A DNA stretch of 64,000 nt from Paulownia fortunei. Lineage: Eukaryota; Streptophyta; Magnoliopsida; Lamiales; Paulowniaceae. The translations under genes and the position numbers were made by a program. Below the pieces are notes generated by a model. The model saw only the letters and a list, made by a program, of their open reading frames with translations. It was not told the origin of the DNA and ran no database searches. Location of the stretch: positions 14,437,445 through 14,501,444 of the forward strand of contig CM033107.1 in the NCBI GenBank assembly GCA_019321725.1, in the 5' to 3' direction. Positions 23,459-33,322 of this stretch are shown piece by piece; within the stretch, counting starts at the first letter, position 1, and each line of letters begins with the position of its first letter.

Positions 23459-24140
23459 TCAGGTACTATTCTAACACAATTTACTATGTCAGACAGGAGT
23501 TCAATGATTTTAATGCCTTTTACTCCCCTTTATAATTCTTAAACTACCTTGGTATGGATCATTCAACACCTTACATCACATGTTAACTCATCCTATTCAG
23601 TTGGTCTCTTGACTGGACTCAATAAACTTCTTATTCAACAAGCCTACTCTATCTAATCGCAACGCTCAATAGTTGAGGTGTTGGAGTTTGAAATTCAGGA
23701 TAGTGCAAAGAAAGCCATCAAAGAGAGAATCATAGATGACCACCTCGCTGATTATCCTATCGAGTATAGTGCAGAATGGTTCGATTCTATCAAATGAGCA
23801 ATATTGAAGATAAAGGTTTCCTAGCGGTGTGAGATGTTCTTTGATGGTTCCACACCACAAGGTTATCATGCTAGAGTGGTTTTGATAGCACCCAATATGT
23901 TATATGACCCTTAGCTATGAGCTTGAACTTCTCGATGATTAACAACATGGTAGAATAGGACTCCTTGGTCTCGAGATGGCCCCTTAAGAACTGAGTTAGG
24001 GAAATTGATATACATGGAGATTTCTACATGCTTGTTGGGCAATCCAAGAGCTTAAAATGAAAGATGAGAAGTTGATCCTCGATCATAAGACAGTGGAGAA
24101 GATCTCAAAGAAATTTGAGAAAATCATTTTCCACTATCTT
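23459..24140 (+). pseudogene. Tat-type gypsy pol fragment (RT end and RNase H)
   Basis: Plus-strand frames give IYYVRQEFNDFNAFYSPL (about 23480-23535), TLVWIIQHL, then LDSINFLFNKPTLSNRNAQ, then IKERIIDDHLADYPIEYSAE (about 23715-23775), then MFFDGSTPQGYHARVVLIAP (about 23831-23890). It ends near LILDHKTVEKISKKFEKIIF. The 'DHLADYP ... FFDGS' arrangement is the linker and extra RNase H domain of Tat/Ogre elements. There are at least three frame changes. Athila LTRs bound it on both sides, so this is a relic of an older element into which both inserted. Confidence 0.82.
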
Positions 24141-25746
24141 TGTTAAGTAAGTGTTTTACTTATAATTCGAATACTTGTAACTTAAATATATGTTTGTGTT
24201 CAAGCATTTTATGTTGCTTTTTATGTTTTTTGTTTTCATTTTGTAGAGAATTGAAGGATAGAAGTTTTAGAAGTCCTGAGATGCAAACAAAAATATGCTA
24301 ATTCGAAGGTTTGGTGTCGTGGCTCCAAAAGTCCAGTGTAGGCGCCATTGTAGCAGTGTTTTTATTTTAGGCATAAATTTTTTATCCGAAGTCCAAGTAA
24401 TATTATTTGATCTATTGGAAAATTAAGATATATGACTACAATTTTATGTTAACCACAAAGCCCAGTTCCTTAGATTTCAATGAGAACAAATGAGTTGAAG
24501 AATGGTCAATAGATTAAAACTTCCAGATATAGCATGTTACGATATTTTTGACATAACTCTCTCCACAAATTTGATATTGATCTGATTCAAGTAGCTATAG
24601 AAAGCTAACAAATAGGGATATAATTCATATGGAAAGAGGTAATTCATTTGGCAAAGAGGTCAATTATTGATTCAAAGATTCTGAATGGAGTTTGGCGCCA
24701 ATAGAGAAAAAATTAGGTGTCGTGGCGTCCAATTTGAGGGTCGCAGCGCGACATGTGAAAATTTCCCCGGTGTTTGATTGAAGGGCCACAACGCCTCCTG
24801 ACATATTTTGCATACTAAAAGGGTTTTTAATTCAGGTTTTGGAGGAAAAGTATAAATAGAATGCTTAGGACTCTTCTAAAATATCTTAGCAATTTGGAGA
24901 ACACGAGGATAAGGCTTGAGAGCTAGGAAGAGACTTCAACAAGACAATCGAAGGCATCCAACATTTGAAGATAGAGAGGATTTCCCTACCCTTGTATTTT
25001 TTTTTCTCTCTTTGATTTCTCGACTATTACTTATGATGTGTAGAAACTTGTCTATGAGTTTTTCTACTTTCGTTATGAACTAAATTCTTGTTTTTAGGGG
25101 ATGATGTAACTTATGTTGAATCCTATGGTTTGAGTTTTGATTTATGCTATTTCAAGTTCTCCAATTTATATTTTGAATGAATTCATGATTAATTAACCAT
25201 TAGTCTTGAATGCACTCAAGAGAGGTAATTTATACATGACCATAGGATAACCCAACATAGGAATTCATAAAGTCGATAGGCTTATGAAACCTTTGAAGTC
25301 TTATTGAAGAACCCATTGACCTTTGATAGAATTTTAGTTTTGAGTTTTTATAGAGATAATAAAATTCGAATTAGAATTTATAAATTACTCGGCGCTCGAG
25401 AGATGGAGTTGATTACTTTAGGGATTCTTGAATTATAAATTTTTGGCTTCAAATTGATAAATTAAATTAGTGAACATATGTGAAAACTATGTGAATCATA
25501 CCATTAGAATTGCTTGATTATTAAGTGTTCGTTGAATTGTCCAAGTAAACTTTTCTTATATAATTGTAGGATTCTTTAGATTTATTGACTACAACTCTTA
25601 TTTAGATCATCTAAATAAAGTTAAGATTATTGTAATTACAGTACTTAGTATTTATTTGATATCAATCCTTGTGAATACGACAACTCTTCTCATCCTACTA
25701 TACTAAAACTTGATATAATAAGCTTAGAGTAGGATTTCAATGAATA
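24141..25746 (+). mobile_element. 5' LTR of Athila D
   Basis: A 1606-bp LTR begins TGTTAAGTAAGTGTTTTAC and ends ...TTTCAATGAATA. It is followed by AGTTT and the Athila PBS. Its length and layout match the LTRs at 54869-56469 and 59326-60914 (1601 and 1589 bp), with which it shares several blocks. These include CATAACTCTCTCCA, AGAGGATTTCC-like purine stretches and the CTTGTGAATACGACAACTC type end. No matching 3' LTR was found to the right within the window. Confidence 0.85.
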
Positions 25747-25752
25747 AGTTTT

Positions 25753-25770
25753 TGGCGCCGATGCCAAGGA
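25753..25770 (+). other. Primer-binding site of Athila D
   Basis: TGGCGCCGATGCCAAGGA matches the Athila PBS TGGCGCCGTTGCCGGGGA with three changes. It lies six bases after the LTR end. It is the best-preserved Athila PBS in the window. Confidence 0.88.
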
Positions 25771-25869
25771 TGACTTTCTTATTTGCATTAATATCATTAC
25801 TAAGTAGTTTTATTTTAATTTAGATTTATTTTTTGTTTTATGCAAGTTTTGTTTAGTTGTTATGGGTTA

Positions 25870-26700
25870 ACTATTCATGCAAATAACTAAAAGTGTTGAG
25901 AACACTTCGAGAAATAAGGGCAGTAAGGGGAACTAAAATTCAAGTAATGAAGAACAATAACAACAACAACAACAACAATAAGATCTTATCTGTACCACAA
26001 CCCTAACCACAGAGAGCAATCCAGGATTACTTTCAACCAACCATGACTATTTTTGAAATTATGCATCAACCAATCAATGCAAACAACTTCTAGCTGAAAC
26101 CCACACTTATTAGTATGGTACAAAATTAGTTTGGAACAGGTGCATTAGATGACCTGAATGCTCATTTAGCTATATTCTTGGAGATCTGTGACAAGATTAA
26201 GACAAATGGGGTGTCTGATGAAGTAATTAGACTTTATTTATTCCCATTCTCTCTTCAAGATAACGCAAGACTGTGGTTGGAATCTTTTGCACTGGGGAAC
26301 ATCGTTAATTAGAATGATTTAACTCAGAAGTTTTTTGTTAAGTTCTTCCCACCTAGCAAGACTTTTCAATTGAAAACAAGATAGCTCGGTTCTAGTAAAT
26401 AGATTTTGAACCTTTGTATGAGGTATGGAAGTGATTCAAGGATCTTTTGAGGAGATGCCCACAATAAGATTGTGAGGATTGGCAACAAGTTTAGTACTTT
26501 TACAATGGGTTGAATGGTCAGACGAGGACAATCATAAATGTTGCAACTGGTGGTACCTTGATGTCTAGGACTGCAAGGGGTACACATGTACTGCTTGAGG
26601 AGGTGGAAACTAACAAGTTGTTAGTAGCCTTTTGAAAGGTCATCTATTAAGAAAGTAGCTGGGGTTCTTGAGTTAAATCCTTTCATCGGAGCAGTGTGTA
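25870..26700 (+). pseudogene. Athila D gag, N-terminal half (decayed)
   Basis: The frame reads LKPTLISMVQN, GALDDLNAHLAIFLEICDKI, GVSDEVIRLYLFPFSLQDNA, LWLESFALGNIVN, QKFFVKFFPPSKTF. With frameshifts it continues to SSIKKVAGVLELNPFIGA (about 26640-26690). This is the conserved Athila capsid region and is homologous to the Athila C gag on the opposite strand at 18846-19625. Stops begin at about 26310. The expected continuation is not on the plus strand; it appears on the minus strand next door. Confidence 0.88.
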
Positions 26701-27310
26701 GCAATCTTTTTATATAAAATAGGGATGCACTAACGCTACTGTATAAGTGTTGAAAGGTTTCAACATTTAACTGAGACCATAAGTTATCACGTACACACTA
26801 TATGTGACATATTGTGTGGTATGGCCTGAGGATACATTTGTGCACCCCCACTTCTCATTTGCATTATATGTGCTGTAATGTGTTTCATAACTACATTGCT
26901 TCTTTGTGTAGGATTGTGTTGGTGCATGTCTTCTTCTTATCGCCTTGAGTGTTAGAGTTGGATGGATTATTATAACCCAAAGGGGTTTGAGAAACATTTT
27001 CATTATTCCTGCAAGACAAGTCTTCATGATTGTGTAGTCCTGGATGATAGTGATTAGGCAACTAATTACCCTATAATTAAAGTTCTGGTTGTTCACAAAA
27101 TTGACTTACTCATTGGACTCTTGTGCATTGAAAGACATGTGAGGAGATGAAGTAGTGTCCCCTCCTTAAGGTATCCCATTAATAATCCATGCTGCAAATT
27201 GATTTAACAGTGCAAAAACTTGCATAACAAGATGTAGGAAGTGCTTGGCACTTTCATTAGCAAGACTAGAGCTTAATTAACAAAGATGAAGCTAAGCTTG
27301 ATAGTATCGA
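26700..27310 (-). pseudogene. Athila gag middle part, inverted relative to Athila D
   Basis: The minus strand, read from about 27300 leftwards, gives HLVMQVFALLNQFAAWIING, GGDTTSSPHMSFNAQESNE, then VNFVNNQNFNYR (near 27110), LPNHYHPGLHNHEDLS and PLGYNNPSNS. This is the gag segment that normally follows the part ending at 26700, but it runs in the opposite direction. A roughly 600-bp inversion within Athila D explains it most simply; a fragment of a second Athila copy is the alternative. Broken by several stops. Confidence 0.82.
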
Positions 27311-27339
27311 GAATAGATTAAGCAATTATCATCGAATGT

Positions 27340-28110
27340 GGGAGCCATCGATGGTACAATCATACCAACGTGGGCTCCATCAAGTAACCATGCACATATG
27401 GAAGCTGGGAAGATACCCTAGCGTAAAATGTGATGGCAACTTGTGATTTCAAACTGATGTTCACATTTATCCTTGCGGCTTGGGAAAGTAGTGCAAATGG
27501 TGCAAGGATCTTTATAGATGCACTTATGCAAGCTGAATATAAATTTTTGTGGCCTCCTCTAGTTAATTTGGATGAAATTGATTTGGTCAATTTATAAGAT
27601 TTAAATTAGTACACAAAAACTTAATGTAAATGATGTTGGCTTCGTAGGTAAATACATTGTTGTCGACTCGGGTTACACTAACTTCCTAGGATTTCTATGA
27701 TCACCATACCATGGTGAGAGATATCACATACCCAAATGGAGAGGTGTGACACACATCCTCGATCTTTATGGGAATTATTTAATTATCGCCACGCAATAGT
27801 AAGAAATGTTATTAAGCGGTGTTTTGGTGTGATTAAGAAATGGTTTCCTATTAAGTGAGGTCTCATGCCCAATTATTTTCTGGACATGCACGCATCCTTG
27901 TCATTGCATGTTGTGTCATCCATAATTTCATGAGGAATAATTGCCAAGTTGACAAAATATTCGATAAAGTTGTTGATCCTGACTATGTCGATGAGATTGA
28001 GGCTGCCCCCTTAACCTCCCAGTAATAATAGCATAAGGATATGTCAAAAGATGGGTTATATGAGCAAAATTTGGTACGGGATTCCATTGCCCAACATTTA
28101 TGGGTGGATC
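27340..28110 (+). pseudogene. PIF/Harbinger-type transposase relic
   Basis: Frames read AIDGTIIPTWAPSSNHA at about 27343 (first catalytic Asp region), FTFILAAWESSANGARIFID (about 27450-27510), KYIVVDSGYTNFLGFLSPYH (about 27650-27710; second Asp in VDSGY) and GERYHIPKWRG. Then come ELFNYRHAIVRNVIKRCFGV (about 27770-27830) and RDSIAQHLWVDHDW (about 28077-28118). The family has VIERCFG in this motif; here the catalytic Glu is Lys. These are the DDE motifs of the HARBI1-like nuclease/transposase superfamily, which uses 3-bp TTA/TAA targets. There are several stops and frame changes. No Myb-like partner ORF or terminal inverted repeats were found. Confidence 0.87.
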
Positions 28111-30845
28111 ATGATTGGTGTCATGTATACTGTGATTTAATTCTAGTCTTGGGAGTTTCAGAGTGTAAGAATGGGTTTGGTCAAATATATCATAATATGT
28201 ATGTTGTTGGCTTCTTTATATTATACAAGTTGTCATTTTGTTGTTGTTATGAAGACTAATATAAAGTTGCTATGGTGTATACATTGGCTTGAACTCATAA
28301 CCTTTATGAAGGTTCTTCATATCTAGTATGTGTGGGTGCATCTTATGAATATACATTCATGGCTCTTGTATGAGTATACTTCAATTTTGGAATCACCATC
28401 TATTATTGAATTATTTGTTTCATTAGGGGTTAACTTGTTAAATTCAATAAATGTAGCCAATACCAAATGAAACACTATACAAAATTAAGCCGATAAATAT
28501 AGGGACAAGGGTGAGACATTTGCGATGGGGAAGGCAACATGCTTCAATAAGGTTGGAAAACTTGTCCATTGACATGGCATTTGCACAATCCTACTATATA
28601 TACAAACATAAAAATATAAAAAATTGAACATATAATAAATTGATGTATAAACAATTATATTTTTATAAATAAACATTTACTCACATTAAATAATTACACT
28701 GTGTCAATATATATAAGTGGATATATATATTTATATATAATTAAAAATATCTTTATAAATATATAAACATATATAATTATATATAGATTTATATGTATCT
28801 ACTATATAGGTATGAACTGATGCATATATATTTATATATTGCAATAACTTTAAAATTGCAAACCCAAGTGCAGATTATGTCAAATAATAAATTTTTCGTG
28901 AGTTTGAGGTAGATCCATATGGAAGTTGTTTGAAGATTTTAGGATTATATTTTTAAAAAAATGGACTTTTTGTGGTTTAGAATATATATATATATAAATA
29001 ATATATGTTATAACTAAAAAAAATCAAAGTAATAAAAATATTAGGGATTAGAGATCTACTCTTAAGTTTTGGATAAAGAAAATATTATTTATTCTTTTTA
29101 CCTCTTATAATGAAGGTTCCAATACGAAGATATTATCAAATAGCTTACGCAATAAAGTAATTATACTATTATCTTACTATTTGCAAATATCTCTTAATAC
29201 CAACACTAGTTTATAGGATTAAGTATTTATGTACACCTTTATCTATAACAAATTAAGATTTCATGTTAGCAGTTAGTGTAGTAAAACCAAATGTCTAGCC
29301 AATGAACCCAAGTATTTGTTGTGCCATTAGTGATATATAAATCAAGAATCACGATAAAATAAGTAGGATTTAGATCAAAAATTAAAATAATAATACAACA
29401 CACTTAAATATTTTCTACCTTTATCATCATTTTTCTTCCTCCATCAAGAGGTTTATCCTTTCTTCTCAGCTAAATAAAATTCGAAAAGACACAATAAAAG
29501 TAGAAGAGACTAAAAATAGAAGAGAAACTAAAGAGTATATTTCTATTAATACTAGAAAACTTACATTACAACTAGAAAATTTAGCCTAAATAAAGACAAT
29601 AATAAAACTTTATTTTCTCTCTACCCCTCCCACACTTACAAGCTTAATACATTGTCTATTTATAGTGTTTGGATTATGCTAGAGGCTAAACATATAATGG
29701 AGGAGTAAAACAATCAAGTGGTATGCTAGTTATCAAGAGTTGGTAAGTTGTTACTCCAAATCCTCTAAATTTTAACATACCGAGTTAAATTGAATTTACA
29801 GGCCAGAAACAATAAGATTTTGATGATAGATAAAGAATAAAAATTGTATATCTTTCATTTCTAATATATTTTCATATGTCATTTATCAAATTTAGCTACA
29901 GGATGAGGGATATATGATCAAATTACGGGATCATGTTCAAGATCCATCCTTTAACATCAATGGCACATTGTAATATATTTATTGACCATTTTGACATATT
30001 TTCTCACTATTGTATTTCAGTAAATTTGTTTATCTACCTCTTGTGTATAACATATCGAAATTTTAGACCAGAAGTAATTTTGGTTTAAACGATATGACTC
30101 AATTAGTAAAATAGGTCAGAATTAGGCTTAATTGTGATATGAATTTTTGGTAATATATTTTGTACAAGTACTTGTAATCCAACTTCTTTGATCCTTACAT
30201 GTTTAGTATGTGATCCAAAATCTACATAAACTTTTAGATGAATGAGTTATCAATCTATAGCCTCAAGAATTAACTCAAAACTATTTGGGAATTAAAAGTT
30301 ACACTAGTTTCTATAAAAACTGTACAAAAAAAGAAAACTTTTTAATCATTTTTTTATGTTGATTTTTCATTTTTTTCCTAAAACACAAAAATACTTTAAT
30401 TGGGAGTTCTAATGATAATTTTAAAGTGAAAATAATTATATAAATCCTACTTAATTGTACACTTTAAAATATTCGTCACACACGCAACTAACTTTTTACT
30501 AATCCCTAGTAATAATAGCTTAATGAAATGTAATACAAATAAAAAGTAACATGGCATGATGATCAAAATTTAAAAAAAAATCTGTAAAATAGTTTAACAA
30601 TCATAAAAAATTATTTGTTAGAGATCATAGATGCAATCGAATTTTTTTTTAGTATTTCCAAAAGATGTTGTGCATATGTGTACTAACCTTTTTTTTTAGT
30701 GCTAACCTTTTATTACACAAACCATGATACATATAACTTCAAAATCATTTATGAAAAATCCTCAACTCCATATCCTCACAAATAAGTGTTTGTCATTTAA
30801 GTTGGTAAGGTGTTCACTCATGGAGTTGGAAAATGGTTATAACAC
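28111..30845. other. Unassigned AT-rich region
   Basis: No recognisable gene or mobile-element domain was found. Sub-stretches include TA-rich low-complexity sequence at about 28695-28830 and 28980-29000, and assorted T and A runs. The first few hundred bases may be 3' sequence of the Harbinger relic. The short minus-strand open frame at 28485-28676 has no family resemblance that I can see. Confidence 0.5.
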
Positions 30846-30848
30846 TTA

Positions 30849-31082
30849 GGCTTCATTTGGATTGATGGATTTGAAATTAAGGATTTCAAATCTATAATAA
30901 CAAATCCATCGAGTTTGTTTGGATAATCTCTTAATACAATTGATTTCAAATCCTTGATCTCCTATTTTGAGCTATTTTTTGAGTTATTGTGGTGGATTTC
31001 AAATCCATCTTATATGGAGTCATTTCAAATCATTCCCTCAAATTCTTTACTCAAATTCAAATCCTTCTATCCAAATACAACC
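30849..31082. mobile_element. Tourist-like (PIF/Harbinger-type) MITE
   Basis: A 234-bp non-coding element has ends GGCTTCATTTGG and CCAAATACAACC. These form an imperfect terminal inverted repeat: 9 of 12 match, and similarity continues inward through GGATTTGAA. It is flanked by TTA at 30846-30848 and 31083-31085, the target duplication of PIF/Harbinger elements. The interior repeats GGATTTCAAATCC-like palindromes. It would need a transposase supplied in trans. Confidence 0.82.
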
Positions 31083-31085
31083 TTA

Positions 31086-31995
31086 AAGAAATGATTTAAA
31101 TGATTTAGGACAAACATTCAAACTAAAATTGAGCATAAGATAGGTAGTAACAAAATTTCATTGGTTAACCTTAAAATGAAATGATGAATTTTCTTTTTCT
31201 TTTGTTTTTGTTTGTATTTTTTTTATACAACATGACTCGCATGATAACAGGAGATCAAAAAAAGAATTTATAATTATACTCACATCACTAGCTACAAAGC
31301 AAAATATTTCAATAAAAATAAATAACAACATAAGTTTACCTAATTCATTTATCTACTTTCAAGGTAGATATAATTAAGCATCTCATATTGCAACAAAACT
31401 AATTCAAATGATCAATTAAAGTTCAGAATACTTTTTTTCTCAAACTCTCCACTTATTCACAAAAGATGTGTGAATATTAATAAGTAAACACTTTAACATG
31501 GTCAGAATTTTCAGTTATATGTGTCGCAATCAATCTTTCCATAAGGCTTAGGATGTGTACAAAGCTTTTTTTTTTCAACATAGCACCCTGGACTCTAACA
31601 AAAAGAGGACTGCAATTATTTTGACAACTCACAAAATTTCAGTTAAAAACTTCACAAAATGCCATGTTATGCAAAAATAATGGGGGTGCATCTCAAGAGT
31701 ATTAAAATATTACTTTTTACTCTGGCCACATTTACTCATGGTTTCAATGGACCTAAAAGAAAATACGCTTGAAATTTATTTTTTTTAAAAAAATAAATTA
31801 GAAAAACACATATTGAATACGTAAGACATGATATCAACTATCCCTTCCCCTAACCTGATCCATACATTATCCCTAATGTAAAAAATAGATAGGAAAGTAG
31901 AGTTTAAAAGATATCATCTGAAATATGACTTATTGAAAAAATAAAGCTGAAACAACACAAAACACACTATTAGTTGAAATCATTAAGAATAAATT
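31086..31995. other. Unassigned AT-rich region
   Basis: AT-rich sequence with homopolymer runs (for example T runs near 31568 and 31778). No coding or mobile-element signature was recognised. Confidence 0.5.
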
Positions 31996-32651
31996 TCACA
32001 GGCTCAAATTCAAATTCATTTCGCATTTTCGACCACTATCCATGTTGGACCAATCCACACAAGCTAAAGTTGGATGATATTCTGGCACATATGCTAGAAG
32101 TCGATCAATTAGTTGGTCAGGTGTTGAGCATAAATGAGGATTCATTCGCAGATAGTGAAATAAAATATTTTTCTAGAGCATGATCTATAAAAGATAGCAA
32201 ACTATTATAGAAACCATTAACATTAAGAATACCTATAGGTTTATGGTGAATGTTGAATTGTGCCCAAGAGATAACTTGGAATAACTCCTCCAGTGTACCA
32301 AAACCACCAGATAGAGTGATGAATGCATCCACATTATTTAATATGTTAGGCATTCTATCATGAATATGTGACACTTTTAGTTCATCTTCGATGGTCATAT
32401 CTGTGATATTTTTTATTGTTAAAGATTTTGGGATAACTCCTAAAAATTTGACTCATCATATATAAGCACAAGTAACAACACTTTCCATTAACCCCAGACT
32501 ATCTCCCTTATACACTAAATGAATATTTTTTTTCTGCTAATGGTCTACTGAGGTTATGGGCTACCCCTATAAACTCATCATTTTTTTCTAGATTGGATCT
32601 ATAAAAGACACAAATACAGTTGAACTTGCGAGTGAAAGAGACTTCTATTTT
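31996..32651 (-). pseudogene. Intron-less LOG-family pseudogene (cytokinin riboside 5'-monophosphate phosphoribohydrolase)
   Basis: Functional LOG enzymes release active cytokinin bases from their riboside monophosphates. The minus strand shows almost the whole family length (about 218 codons) in order: RKFNCICVFYRSNLEKNDEF (near 32635-32580), AHNLSRPLAEKK, then after a frameshift GDSLGLMESVV. After two stops come FLGVIPKSLTIKNITDMTIE, DRMPNILNNVDAF, SGGFGTLEELFQVISWAQFN, KPIGILNVNGFYNSLLSFID, and after another frameshift TPDQLIDRLLAYVPEYHP, ending EMNLNLSL. The signature PGGxGTxxE has Ser for Pro (SGGFGTLEE), and the N-terminal glycine-rich loop is degraded. No intron-sized gaps occur, whereas plant LOG genes are multi-exon, so a processed copy is likely. 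No upstream Met or clear poly(A) remnant was found. Confidence 0.88.
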
Positions 32652-32819
32652 TTTTTAAAGTGAGTTGTGCAAAAATGGAGTGAGTATGGTGCCATTTATT
32701 AAGGTGTGAATAGGGAATGCATTTATTGCACATCTTTTTCTTTTGTCAAAAAGGTTGAAAATAAGGACATATAAAATTTAAAAATTATCTACTTACACAT
32801 GAATGTACATGTAGTTGTG

Positions 32820-33080
32820 ATTGTGGTTCACATCTTCATCTGGTTTTATGTCCAGTAATGGCTTAAATACCTTCTATGGGTCGAGGATATATTTTTCATC
32901 CAATTTTCATATAAACTAGCAATCAGGGTCTTTTAATATCAGATTACCAAGACTATAATGCTCATATTCATCCCAAAAGTGATTCCGTAAATCAAGAATC
33001 GCACGATGTACTAATTCACATGAATGCGTTTCAAAAATCAATATAATGTCATCTAAAGATTTCTTAATCAGTCCATCCAT
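32820..33080 (-). pseudogene. Unidentified degenerate coding-like stretch
   Basis: From ATG at 33080 the minus strand reads about 86 codons with only three stops (TAG, TGA, TAG). Each stop could come from a single G-to-A or C-to-T change: MDGLIKKSLDDIILIFETHS, HRAILDLRNHFWDEYEHYSL, GNLILKDPDC, then KLDEKYILDP and KVFKPLLDIKPDEDVN. The amino-acid makeup is protein-like in an otherwise AT-rich region, but I recognise no family. It lies between the LOG relic and the satellite. It could be an exon remnant or chance. Confidence 0.35.
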
Positions 33081-33322
33081 AATTAATTAAATTTTATCTT
33101 CTCAATTTTTAGAAATCATTCCTAAAGAACGACACTTTGTGTTACAAGTCCATCGTGCATATTTGTGACAAACTTGTATTTTTTTTACCCTTTGTTTTTT
33201 TGAATATATGCTTTACTAAAACTAGACATGTATCTAGTAAGTAAGTTTCAAAACTCATATGAAAACTCACCTGCTACTCTTACCTTTGCTTCAATTATCC
33301 AAATTATATTCCCTGGGATACC

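Noticed and set aside
28690..28850. TA-rich stretch as a possible matrix attachment site or promoter
   Set aside because: Low-complexity AT sequence is everywhere in this window, and no gene lies next to it to be served.
31974..32183. Plus-strand open frame over the LOG relic
   Set aside because: The minus strand encodes the C-terminal LOG residues across the same bases.
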